Position numbers and translations under genes: made by a program | Notes under the pieces: generated by a model | Told to the model about the DNA's origin: nothing | The model's input: only the letters and a program-made list of their open reading frames with translations | The model's database searches: none | Part shown: piece after piece, positions 1 through 6,076 of the stretch | How the letters are laid out: each line of letters opens with the position of its first letter | Numbering within the stretch: position 1 is the first letter of the stretch | NCBI GenBank assembly: GCA_028877045.1 | Contig: JAGWPQ010000545.1 | Coordinates: forward strand, 1 to 6,076 | From: Bacteroidota bacterium | Lineage (GTDB): Bacteria; Bacteroidota; Bacteroidia; Chitinophagales; Chitinophagaceae | Length of the DNA stretch: 6,076 nt | Direction of reading: 5' to 3'

Positions 1-6
1 TATTTT

Positions 7-78
7 GGTCCCGTAGTTCAATGGATAGAATAGAAGTTTCCTAAACTTTAGATACAAGTTCGATTCTTGTCGGGACTA
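7..78 (+). tRNA. tRNA-Arg (anticodon CCT)
   Basis: A full cloverleaf can be folded by hand. The acceptor stem is GGTCCCG (7-13) with CGGGACT (71-77), closed by one G-U pair. The D stem is GTTC/GAAT, and its loop contains the GG pair. The anticodon stem is GAAGT/ACTTT with loop TTCCTAA, so the anticodon is CCT, reading the arginine codon AGG. The T stem is ACAAG/CTTGT with loop TTCGATT. The discriminator base is A78. CCA is not encoded, so it must be added after transcription. The gene is followed within 15 nt by a stem-loop terminator and is convergent with all protein genes in the window. Confidence 0.95.
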
Positions 79-90
79 CTTGTTAAACAG

Positions 91-120
91 AAACCCTTAT
101 TGATTAAGGGTTTTGTTGTT
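91..120 (+). terminator. Stem-loop terminator downstream of tRNA-Arg, possibly bidirectional
   Basis: There is a perfect 9-bp inverted repeat, AAACCCTTA (91-99) and TAAGGGTTT (105-113), with a 5-nt loop TTGAT. On the + strand it runs into the T-rich tract TTGTTGTT. It lies 12 nt after the tRNA and between convergent transcription units. On the - strand the stem is followed by TCTGTTT, a poorer T tract, so it may also stop the leftward transcripts, but less convincingly. Confidence 0.75.
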
Positions 121-316
121 ATTGGATATTTTCAAGTATGATTCATCAACCTCTATCCAAAAAAATGGACCACTTCTTTGAGTAGAGATCGGCTGCAATA
201 AAATTCGCATGTCTTACTGCAGCTGTTTTATTAACTGCACCGTACATTTCAGAAGGCATAAAATACAGAAAAACAAGAAATAGGAGCCCTTTTATCATTG
301 ACTTCAAAATCACAGC
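120..316. other. Intergenic stretch between tRNA terminator and acyltransferase
   Basis: About 200 nt separate the terminator from the acyltransferase stop codon. Apart from the doubtful 50-codon ORF on the - strand (146-298) I see no RNA gene, long repeat, copy of the tRNA 3' end or clear promoter here. It is the downstream end of the leftward gene set. Confidence 0.5.
146..298 (-). CDS. Possible small hydrophobic protein of 50 residues (doubtful)
   Basis: This short ORF begins with ATG at 298 and ends with TGA at 146-148. Its product starts MIKGLLFLVFLYFMPSEMYG, a basic residue followed by a hydrophobic stretch that could act as a signal peptide or membrane anchor. About 30 polar residues follow and the product ends WSIFLDRG. 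It begins 18 nt after the acyltransferase stop and is in the same frame as that gene; the frame stays open from that TGA. No Shine-Dalgarno sequence is visible, but most neighbours lack one too. I do not recognise the family. It could be a real small exported peptide, a remnant of a longer gene, or a chance ORF. Conservation of the peptide next to acyltransferase genes would decide this. Confidence 0.25.
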   Translation of the reverse strand: MIKGLLFLVFLYFMPSEMYGAVNKTAAVRHANFIAADLYSKKWSIFLDRG

Positions 317-1480
317 TCAACTATTTTTTCCTGCAGGCATAAAACGTTTGGTCAGCCATTTTCTTACCGGAACATCATAAAATTTAAAACCGGAATAAGC
401 AATAACAATACTTGAAACCAGCAGAAGAACAACTCGTGGAATTGATTGTTCAAAAGTTGCATTATGATTGGCAACCCATCCGGTAAACATATAAATAAGC
501 GGATAATGTATAATGTATAAAGGATAAGAAATATCGCCTAAAAATTTAGCCAGCCTGGAAGCTGAATTCGTTTTTAATTCGCCGCTTGCACCTACATATA
601 CAATGAATGGAAAAATTAAAATAACACATAAAGCAACATATAAGCCGTTCATCCAAATATGTTCGGCACCACCGATTCGCGGAATTGAAAGCACTACAAT
701 TAACAACAAACTACTCCATAAAAATGCATTGTTAAAGGCACCCGGTTTTACAATACGCGAAAGTAAAAGTCCCGCAAAAAACGGATACAATAATCTCACA
801 AAACCAATATACAATTCCCAATAACCGGTAACAGGATCTTTTTGATCAATTGACCAACCTCCTATCACTTCACCTTTAGTAACGGCTAAATGAATAAATG
901 CAATGCCGAATAAGAATACAAAAAATGCCAACACTTTATTGCTGAATTTTCGAACAAATAATGCGTACAGTATATTAGCAATGTACTCGAAAAATAATGA
1001 CCATGCAGGCCCGTTGAGCGGATGCATTTCAGTCCACCCCCTGATATCAAGTGATATGGGAACAGGCAACAGTGTAAAACCAATAAACATTACCAAAATC
1101 ATTTTCCAAACAGGTGTTGATGCAATATTGGGAAACCATGCACTATCCTGCCAGTAAAAAGTAATGGCACCAATGATCATTCCCATAATAATCATAGGAT
1201 GAAGCCTGATTAAACGACGTTTAAAAAATCCTTTCAAGCTCATTTTATTCCAGCGATCATCATACGCATAACCAATTACAAAACCCGACAATACAAAGAA
1301 AAAATCTACTGCCAAATACCCATGATTAATAATTTGTTTTTTATTATCGCCTCCGGTAAATGTCTCCATGATATGAAACATTACAACAAGAATGGCTGCA
1401 ACTCCACGCAATGCATCGAGAATTTTATAATGGCTTTTCGAATCTGAAAATGCAGAAGATGAAATGTTTGTTGAATTCAT
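317..1480 (-). CDS. Acyltransferase-3 family integral membrane protein (OafA/YrhL-like)
   Basis: The 387-residue product has the length and layout of the acyltransferase-3 family (Pfam PF01757), multi-pass inner-membrane enzymes that move acyl groups, usually acetyl, onto sugars of O-antigen, exopolysaccharide, peptidoglycan or other acceptors. Visible hallmarks are LRGVAAILVVMFH with R25 and H36 in the family's R-x10-H arrangement, VDFFFVLSGF (58-67), the basic FFKRRLIRLHP (85-95), NGPAWSLFFE (156-165), SYPLYIIHYP (318-327) and a C-terminal FYDVPVRKWL (367-376). About ten hydrophobic segments are spread along the chain, and there is no SGNH domain fused at the C-terminus. The ATG at 1480 gives a normal 20-residue lead into the first helix. 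No Shine-Dalgarno sequence precedes it. A 133-nt gap separates it from the CMD-cupin gene, so it may have its own promoter. The acceptor cannot be told from sequence; no glycosyltransferase genes are nearby to point to a polysaccharide. Confidence 0.92.
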   Translation of the reverse strand: MNSTNISSSAFSDSKSHYKILDALRGVAAILVVMFHIMETFTGGDNKKQIINHGYLAVDFFFVLSGFVIGYAYDDRWNKMSLKGFFKRRLIRLHPMIIMGMIIGAITFYWQDSAWFPNIASTPVWKMILVMFIGFTLLPVPISLDIRGWTEMHPLNGPAWSLFFEYIANILYALFVRKFSNKVLAFFVFLFGIAFIHLAVTKGEVIGGWSIDQKDPVTGYWELYIGFVRLLYPFFAGLLLSRIVKPGAFNNAFLWSSLLLIVVLSIPRIGGAEHIWMNGLYVALCVILIFPFIVYVGASGELKTNSASRLAKFLGDISYPLYIIHYPLIYMFTGWVANHNATFEQSIPRVVLLLVSSIVIAYSGFKFYDVPVRKWLTKRFMPAGKNS

Positions 1481-1525
1481 ACAGCAGTTTTGATTTTTTA
1501 AATCGTTAATGAGTTTTACTGAATA

Positions 1526-1580
1526 AAACTTTTGTAAAGTTTGAAAATGCTAACTGAAAAGCAATTTGATGTTTATCAAA
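1526..1580. other. Two short inverted repeats in the acyltransferase leader
   Basis: The 133-nt gap between the CMD-cupin and acyltransferase genes holds two perfect but AT-rich inverted repeats. One is AAACTTT/AAAGTTT with a 3-nt loop (1526-1542). The other is TTTGAT/ATCAAA with a 4-nt loop (1565-1580). On the - strand neither is followed by a good T run, so they are weak as terminators. They could be an operator for the acyltransferase or chance pairings in AT-rich DNA. No exact Bacteroidota promoter (TTTG, then TAnnTTTG) was found here. Confidence 0.3.
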
Positions 1581-1613
1581 AAATTCTACCCGTTTGTTTT
1601 TTATATATGGGAT

Positions 1614-2720
1614 TCAATTGTACTCTTCGTCAGTTACAGTTTCTAACCATACTGTTGGACCATTTTGTGTATTCGTTATAGCAATTTGAATAAAGTGTTG
1701 GCCCGGGCTTGCACCATGCCAGTGAGGAACATTTGCCGGACATTGCACAACATCCCCTTTATGAAGCAAGCGTTTAGGGCTGCCCTTTTCTTGGTAATAA
1801 CCAAGTCCGTCCAAAGCTATTAATATCTGACCTGAAGGATGCAAATGCCATTTTGTTCTTGCTCCGGGTTCAAAAGTTACACTACCGACTTGAATTTTAT
1901 TTCTGCTATCACTTCTAATTAATTGATTTAACCAGGCAGTTCCAACAAAATTATCATTATCAATTTTTTGTCCCTTTTCAAAAATTAAAGCATCAGTGTT
2001 CTCAATTTTGACATATGGTTTTTGACTTATTACAGATTGAAGCACCTGATGGGCAACTATTCCCCGTTGTATATTGATTTTGGTTTCGATGATTGTTACG
2101 AGTTCAGCTAGTTGAGTTTGGGAAAGTCCATTATACATACCTACACCGAAATGAGAACGTAATTGATTTTCAACACCCTCCATTGAAGCTAACGCAGAGA
2201 TGGTAACTATTTCGCGTGTTCTCCAATCTAAGTTATCTCTGGAAAAAATGGCTCCAAATAAATGTTCTTTTAGAAATTGATCTATTACCGGAGCAAATTC
2301 ATAGACTTCGCCTTCAATTTTTTTCCCGATAAGTTTCGTTTGATTTTCTGTTCCTGTTTGCAGTATACTTCTTCCTTCTAAAGAAATCACTGGCTCCTTT
2401 CCGGATGCATCAACTATACCTTTACTTTTTCTTTCTTCTAATACCGACATTAGATTATTTAGTGCATTAAGACTGCGCGGAAAACCGGCATATGCATATA
2501 ACTGCACAAGTATTTCCTTTACTTCATTAATACTTAGCCCTGCATTCAGCCCATCATTCAAAGCGATTTGAAGCTTATTCATATTCCCTTGCGCTGCATA
2601 TGCTGAAATAACAACGATACATTTTTCCTTTGGGCTCAGAGAGATACTATCTTTTTGAGTTTGCGCAAACAAAGTTTGATTGATTATCATAATGAAACAA
2701 AAGAGTATTTTTTTTAGCAT
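1614..2720 (-). CDS. Exported CMD-CMD-cupin fusion protein
   Basis: The 368-residue product carries an N-terminal signal peptide (hydrophobic residues 5-18, likely cut at LFA|Q, 19/20). Two carboxymuconolactone decarboxylase domains follow, at roughly 30-100 and 145-230, the second recognisable by TREIVTISALASMEG (168-182) and the QLRSHFG...GLS pattern (186-200). A cupin_2 barrel fills about 275-350. Cupin motif 1 gives H292 and H294 followed by Q298; motif 2, CPANVPHWHG, gives H333. This His/His/Gln/His metal set is known from a cupin subgroup that includes the manganese hydroxynitrile lyases. Neither CMD domain has the CxxC pair of AhpD-type peroxidases; the first has a lone C34. The protein is therefore unlikely to be a thiol peroxidase, and ring-opened lactone or carbonyl chemistry is more plausible. 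Fusions of CMD with cupin are common in Bacteroidota, but the substrate is unknown. It starts 40 nt after the preceding hydrolase gene, consistent with an operon. No Shine-Dalgarno sequence is seen before the ATG. Confidence 0.9.
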   Translation of the reverse strand: MLKKILFCFIMIINQTLFAQTQKDSISLSPKEKCIVVISAYAAQGNMNKLQIALNDGLNAGLSINEVKEILVQLYAYAGFPRSLNALNNLMSVLEERKSKGIVDASGKEPVISLEGRSILQTGTENQTKLIGKKIEGEVYEFAPVIDQFLKEHLFGAIFSRDNLDWRTREIVTISALASMEGVENQLRSHFGVGMYNGLSQTQLAELVTIIETKINIQRGIVAHQVLQSVISQKPYVKIENTDALIFEKGQKIDNDNFVGTAWLNQLIRSDSRNKIQVGSVTFEPGARTKWHLHPSGQILIALDGLGYYQEKGSPKRLLHKGDVVQCPANVPHWHGASPGQHFIQIAITNTQNGPTVWLETVTDEEYN

Positions 2721-2760
2721 TGCAAAATTTTTATGTCATCTTACTAAATGCAATAAGCAT

Positions 2761-3813
2761 CTACAAATTCTTTACAAAAAAAGAGGTGAGTTTATGTACT
2801 GCTTGATCAACATATTTTGGAACCCAGTATGTTTCTATATGGGTGGCTCCCTCAATAATGAACAGCTCCTTATTGGTTGTGCCAGTTGCTGCCTTAAAAG
2901 CACTATCGGTCATATATTTGGAATCTGCTTTACTTCCTGCAATCATTAATAATGGCTGATCGATTAAATTCATATTCGTTGTCGCATCAAATGCCATCAA
3001 GTCAATTAAACTACTCATGGTATATCTACCCGAAGCATTAGGGTGAGCATGAGTTTTTCCGTAATATTCAACGCCCTGACGATATAATTCAAAAGGTAAT
3101 TTAGCAACTTCTGCATCGGTTAATTGAGTACTACCCACATACTGTATTTCGCCTCCTGCTGCTTCTTTTGCACGTGCATCTGATGCTTGTTTCAGTCTTT
3201 GCTGAATAGTTGAAATCTGTGAGTTCATAAATCCATTACGCCTGACTAATCCGGAATTAAACATGCTTAATGTGGCTATCGATTTAAATCGTTTGTCAGT
3301 TTGTGCTGCTGCTAAAGAATATCCTCCGCCTCCGCAAATACCTAGTAAGCCAAGCCGGTCTTTATCGGCACCCGCATATTGCATTATAAAGTCTGCCATT
3401 CCGTGAATGTCCTCAATACGGTTAGCTGGTTTATCTACATTACGAGGTTTCCCGCCACTGGCACCCTGATAAGAAGCATCAGCTGTTATGGTTATGTATC
3501 CATTTTCTGCAAGCCGTTGTGCATATAATCCTGCTACCTGCTCTTTAACACCGCCATTAGGATGAGCTACTACTATTACAGGATATTTCTTTTTTTTGTC
3601 GTAATTAGCTGGTGTATAAACATTGGCAGCAATATCAATACCATTGAGCTTATATGTTACAGGATGAATATTCACTTTTCCGGGGATATTTTCTTTGATG
3701 GCATCCCCATATACCAATCCAAAAGGATTACTCATTTTAGTTTGAGCAGATACAGATAATGTTGTTGTCATAATAATAATTAAAAAAAGATTATTTATAA
3801 GATACTTTTTCAT
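2761..3813 (-). CDS. Exported alpha/beta hydrolase with cysteine nucleophile (dienelactone hydrolase-like)
   Basis: The 350-residue product begins with a signal peptide (hydrophobic 5-21, likely cut at VSA|Q, 23/24), then an alpha/beta hydrolase fold. The sequence matches the FrsA/YcjY-like group (COG1073). AHPNGGVKEQ (83-92) is the oxyanion region. DASYQGASGG (112-121) comes next. The nucleophile elbow is GICGGGGY (158-165), which places C160 where most hydrolases have serine, as in dienelactone hydrolase. H325 in GATH is the catalytic histidine, and D297 in AGSKAD is the likely acid. Residues 190-275 form an insertion that could be a lid. Expected chemistry is hydrolysis of an ester or lactone in the periplasm; the substrate is unknown. 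It is the only gene here with a perfect AGGAGG ribosome binding site. It lies 90 nt after the esterase gene and 40 nt before the CMD-cupin gene. Confidence 0.9.
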   Translation of the reverse strand: MKKYLINNLFLIIIMTTTLSVSAQTKMSNPFGLVYGDAIKENIPGKVNIHPVTYKLNGIDIAANVYTPANYDKKKKYPVIVVAHPNGGVKEQVAGLYAQRLAENGYITITADASYQGASGGKPRNVDKPANRIEDIHGMADFIMQYAGADKDRLGLLGICGGGGYSLAAAQTDKRFKSIATLSMFNSGLVRRNGFMNSQISTIQQRLKQASDARAKEAAGGEIQYVGSTQLTDAEVAKLPFELYRQGVEYYGKTHAHPNASGRYTMSSLIDLMAFDATTNMNLIDQPLLMIAGSKADSKYMTDSAFKAATGTTNKELFIIEGATHIETYWVPKYVDQAVHKLTSFFVKNL

Positions 3814-3822
3814 GGACTATTT

Positions 3823-3828
3823 CCTCCT
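3823..3828 (-). promoter_or_regulatory. Perfect Shine-Dalgarno AGGAGG for the Cys-hydrolase gene
   Basis: On the - strand AGGAGG, extended to AGGAGGAA, lies 9 nt before the ATG at 3813. This fixes the start codon, which also gives a well-formed signal peptide. The other starts in this window have no comparable motif, as expected in Bacteroidota, where Shine-Dalgarno sequences are rare. Confidence 0.8.
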
Positions 3829-3903
3829 GATAGTTTTTATTTATTAAGTTTTAAAACAGGTTCATTACAAGTAAAAGAATTACTATTTTAATTTTTATTG
3901 TTT

Positions 3904-5001
3904 TTAATCAAGTTTTTTTTCTTTCAACCATTTGGACATCAAATCAGCAATTTCAATGTTATTCAAATCAGAAAAGGGAAAATGTGTGTTTCCTTTAATT
4001 CCGATCTCCGGTAAATGCACCAATGTTACATCGCCGCCATGTTTGTTCACTGCATCCTTCCATAATCTGGCCATAGCAAGTCGTACCCGCCAGCCATCTG
4101 CACCGGGATTGGCTGATGGTTTTTCAGGAATATTATCGCCATAATAAATAATGATGGGAATTTTTGTGAGTTTCATAAAATCAGAAAGCGGAACTGCCAA
4201 TCCTGTTAATGTACCGCCTGCACTTTCCATTGCTGCCGGTACTTCTCCTTCCGGAAAAAGAAAGCCGCTTCCCGGCTCATAAGAAACAATTGCTTTCACA
4301 TTTTGATTTTTAATGGCAGTAACCCAACCCATTCCACCCGAATGGGAATGTGTAACAAGTATTGCAGGCCCGATTTTAGTAAAGAGGGCTGAGGCTGCAT
4401 CAGTAGTCACATTAATGTCTATTGGCCCAATACTAGGAGTCATAGACCTGAAATACTGATTAAGTGTATTGGAATCTCTTGCAAATTGTACCCCGTCAAA
4501 ATAGTTTGGCCATATTCCCACACGAAAAATATCAAACCATTGTTGTTCATCCGGAGTTGCTGTGATGGTTCCTGTTACGGTGCTGCGACCTGCATTGCCT
4601 CTTCTTGGTTGGTCAATTACATAAACAGGAAAGTTTCGTCTCAAAAAAATATTCTGAAATCCTTCACGACCGTCAGGTGTTGTTTCCCATGTTTTCGAAA
4701 ATTGCCCTATACCATGCCACATTACTAAGGGATACTTTCGGGCTTTTGCCGGTATCTGATAAAAAACATAAGCATGATCGCCCCGTAATGTTTGGCCTTC
4801 TGAAGTTGGTTTGTACGGATTGAATGTTCCGGGATTGGTAATAACTGTACCACCTATAGCAAAACTGCCTTGCTCCTGAATAATTAATGGTGTTTGTTCA
4901 ATATTTTTTTTAACGGATGTACATGCAATAAAAGTTACAGCTATGGTAATAAAAAAAATTACAGGATGCGCTCTTCTATAGCTAAAATTTCTGTTATTCA
5001 T
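3904..5001 (-). CDS. Lipoprotein alpha/beta hydrolase, esterase 713-like
   Basis: The 365-residue product has a basic N-terminus, a hydrophobic core (about 13-26) and a cysteine at C27 in the context FIAC. This is an acceptable lipobox, so the protein is probably a lipid-anchored envelope enzyme. The hydrolase domain resembles the bacterial esterase 713 type: MWHGIGQ (94-100), then KTWETTPDGREGF (103-115), FLRR (119-122) and VIDQPRRG (128-135). The nucleophile elbow is VTHSHSGG (216-223), with S219 at the centre and no classical GxSxG. E242 in YEPG is the probable acid and H340 in GNTHFPFSD the catalytic histidine. This Ser-Glu-His order and spacing agree with that family. The reaction is probably ester hydrolysis, with unknown substrate. 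It starts 30 nt after the reductase stop, which supports co-transcription. The ATG at 5001 lacks a Shine-Dalgarno sequence but gives a complete lipoprotein signal. Confidence 0.88.
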   Translation of the reverse strand: MNNRNFSYRRAHPVIFFITIAVTFIACTSVKKNIEQTPLIIQEQGSFAIGGTVITNPGTFNPYKPTSEGQTLRGDHAYVFYQIPAKARKYPLVMWHGIGQFSKTWETTPDGREGFQNIFLRRNFPVYVIDQPRRGNAGRSTVTGTITATPDEQQWFDIFRVGIWPNYFDGVQFARDSNTLNQYFRSMTPSIGPIDINVTTDAASALFTKIGPAILVTHSHSGGMGWVTAIKNQNVKAIVSYEPGSGFLFPEGEVPAAMESAGGTLTGLAVPLSDFMKLTKIPIIIYYGDNIPEKPSANPGADGWRVRLAMARLWKDAVNKHGGDVTLVHLPEIGIKGNTHFPFSDLNNIEIADLMSKWLKEKKLD

Positions 5002-5031
5002 AAATGATATTATTTTTCATTATGGTTGTAC

Positions 5032-6076
5032 TTATTTTTTGAGCGGAGCTTCAACACCTGATAATGCTTCAACAAAAGGTGGTAGCCTTGCTCCCTCAAT
5101 TTTGATCGATTCAACATCTGCGTTAAACTGTATTAGTTCATCGGATGTAAAATGAATTTTATCTGCTGCTGTGTTTTCCAACATGTGTGCCATTTGTGTT
5201 GTGCCGGGAATTGGTACTATCCACGGTTTTTTATGCAGTAACCAAGCGAGTGAAAGCTGACCGGGTGTTACACTTTTCTTTATAGACCATTTCTTTAGTA
5301 CTTCAACCAGAGACAGGTTTTTTGACAGATTTTCAGGCGAGAATCTTGTTTCTCCACCACGAATATCACCTTGAGCAAATCTTGTATTTGCATCAATAGC
5401 CCCGGTTAAAAATCCTACACCCAGCGGACTCCAACAAACGAAACCAATTCCCAACTCTTCGCAAAGCGGAATGATTTTTTCTTCCGGCCCCCGCCATAAC
5501 AATGAATATTCGTTTTGAATAGCAGTAACCGGATGAACAGCATGTGCCCGTCTTACGGTTTGTACCCCGGGTTCTGAAAGTCCGTAATGCAACACTTTCC
5601 CTTCATTAATCAAATCTTTTATTGCACCCACTACATCTTCAATCGGAACTTGAGGATCTACCCGGTGTTGATAAAGCAAATCGATACGGTCAGTACGGAG
5701 CCTTTTTAGCATTCCTTCCACTGCTTTTTTTATATGCTCGGGATTACTATTAAGACCAGGCTGTTTCCACTGTCCCGTTTCCGGATCAATGTTCCATCCA
5801 AACTTTGTTTCAATAATAACTTTGTTTCGAATTGGTGCAAGTGCTTCACCAAGAATCTTTTCTACCTCCAACGGCCCGTAAGCTTCGGCGGCATCGAACA
5901 AGGTAACACCATTGTCGAAGGCTGAACGGATGATGTGAATCATTTCACTTCTTAAAGGGATAGTAGTTTGATACGTGCGTGTCATATTTTGAACACCAAG
6001 TCCAATGCCGGAAACTTCCAGTGTTCCACCCAATTTGCGTTTACCGGGAATTTTGTTTAGTCCAACATTTTGAGCA
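5032..6076 (-). CDS. Aldo/keto reductase, 5' end beyond the window
   Basis: This is an NAD(P)H-dependent reductase of aldehydes or ketones with the TIM-barrel aldo/keto reductase fold (PF00248). Numbered from the TTG codon at 6033, the catalytic tetrad is D47 (LFDAAEAYG), Y52, K77 (ETKFG) and H123 (LLYQHRVDP). The C-terminal cofactor motif is IVPIPGTT followed by the LENTAAD segment, and the stop is TAA at 5032-5034. TTG 6033 is not the true start: it encodes the leucine of the usual family opening KRKLGGTLEVSGIGLG. The frame continues without a stop to the window edge, adding AQNVGLNKIPGKRK. The gene is therefore 5'-partial. Those extra residues exceed the normal N-terminus and could follow a cleaved signal peptide ('...AQ'), perhaps Tat, but this is inference. 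It is the first visible gene of the probable operon. The substrate cannot be assigned. Confidence 0.93.
   Translation of the reverse strand, partial: AQNVGLNKIPGKRKLGGTLEVSGIGLGVQNMTRTYQTTIPLRSEMIHIIRSAFDNGVTLFDAAEAYGPLEVEKILGEALAPIRNKVIIETKFGWNIDPETGQWKQPGLNSNPEHIKKAVEGMLKRLRTDRIDLLYQHRVDPQVPIEDVVGAIKDLINEGKVLHYGLSEPGVQTVRRAHAVHPVTAIQNEYSLLWRGPEEKIIPLCEELGIGFVCWSPLGVGFLTGAIDANTRFAQGDIRGGETRFSPENLSKNLSLVEVLKKWSIKKSVTPGQLSLAWLLHKKPWIVPIPGTTQMAHMLENTAADKIHFTSDELIQFNADVESIKIEGARLPPFVEALSGVEAPLKK

Noticed and set aside
603..824. Open frame on the + strand inside the acyltransferase gene
   Set aside because: It lies wholly opposite a gene with clear family motifs, its product has no recognisable domain, and no start signal is seen. 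The same holds for the + strand frames at 903-1157, 3932-4144, 4486-4728, 4605-4823 and 5734-5925.
886..1083. Alternative - strand frame within the acyltransferase
   Set aside because: It is a shifted reading of the acyltransferase coding sequence, whose own frame is intact and carries all family motifs, so no frameshift needs explaining.
2680..2949. Open + strand frame with a Cys-rich product spanning the CMD-cupin/hydrolase junction
   Set aside because: It is antisense to two well-supported genes and to their 40-nt spacer, and the product resembles no family I know.
3829..3903. Promoter of the Bacteroidota type (TTTG and TAnnTTTG) upstream of the Cys-hydrolase gene
   Set aside because: I found no exact match to the -7 element at a suitable distance. 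The small inverted repeat AGTAA/TTACT at 3870-3884 is too short to call an operator.
4998..5024. Eight-codon ATG frame overlapping the start of the esterase gene, as a possible leader peptide
   Set aside because: It is too short to separate from chance in AT-rich DNA, with no accompanying hairpin or codon bias that would suggest attenuation.
317..6076. Defence system, CRISPR array, toxin-antitoxin pair or transposon
   Set aside because: No tandem repeats with spacers, no nuclease, transposase or integrase motifs and no terminal inverted repeats are visible; every long gene fits an ordinary enzyme family.

Overview
The window looks like chromosomal or island DNA from a member of the Bacteroidota. 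The reasons are AT-rich spacers, signal peptides that end in the 'A|Q' style common in this phylum, start codons mostly without a Shine-Dalgarno sequence, and protein families frequent there. Genus cannot be read from the sequence; a Chitinophagaceae- or Sphingobacteriaceae-like soil bacterium is only a guess.

Layout. At the left edge is a complete tRNA-Arg (anticodon CCT) on the + strand, followed by a stem-loop terminator at 91-113. Everything else reads leftward on the - strand and converges on that terminator. In transcription order (right to left) there is an aldo/keto reductase whose 5' end lies beyond the right edge (5032-6076), a lipoprotein alpha/beta hydrolase resembling bacterial esterase 713 (3904-5001), an exported Cys-nucleophile alpha/beta hydrolase (2761-3813), an exported fusion of two carboxymuconolactone decarboxylase (CMD) domains and a cupin (1614-2720), and a multi-pass acyltransferase-3 membrane protein (317-1480). 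A doubtful 50-codon ORF follows (146-298).

How the genes fit together. Gaps of 30, 90 and 40 nt link the first four genes into a probable operon. The acyltransferase comes after a 133-nt gap and may be separately expressed. Three of the four operon proteins carry export signals. The reductase has extra residues upstream of the normal family start that could be the end of a signal peptide. This suggests an envelope-located set for small-molecule conversion: carbonyl reduction, two ester- or lactone-type hydrolyses, and a CMD/cupin step. The substrate is not evident. No regulator, transporter, transposase, integrase or CRISPR array is visible.

The most useful points for a second look are the exported enzyme set as a possible undescribed pathway, the true N-terminus of the reductase (the TTG at 6033 is an internal leucine codon), the CMD-CMD-cupin fusion, and a perfect AGGAGG ribosome binding site in front of one gene only.
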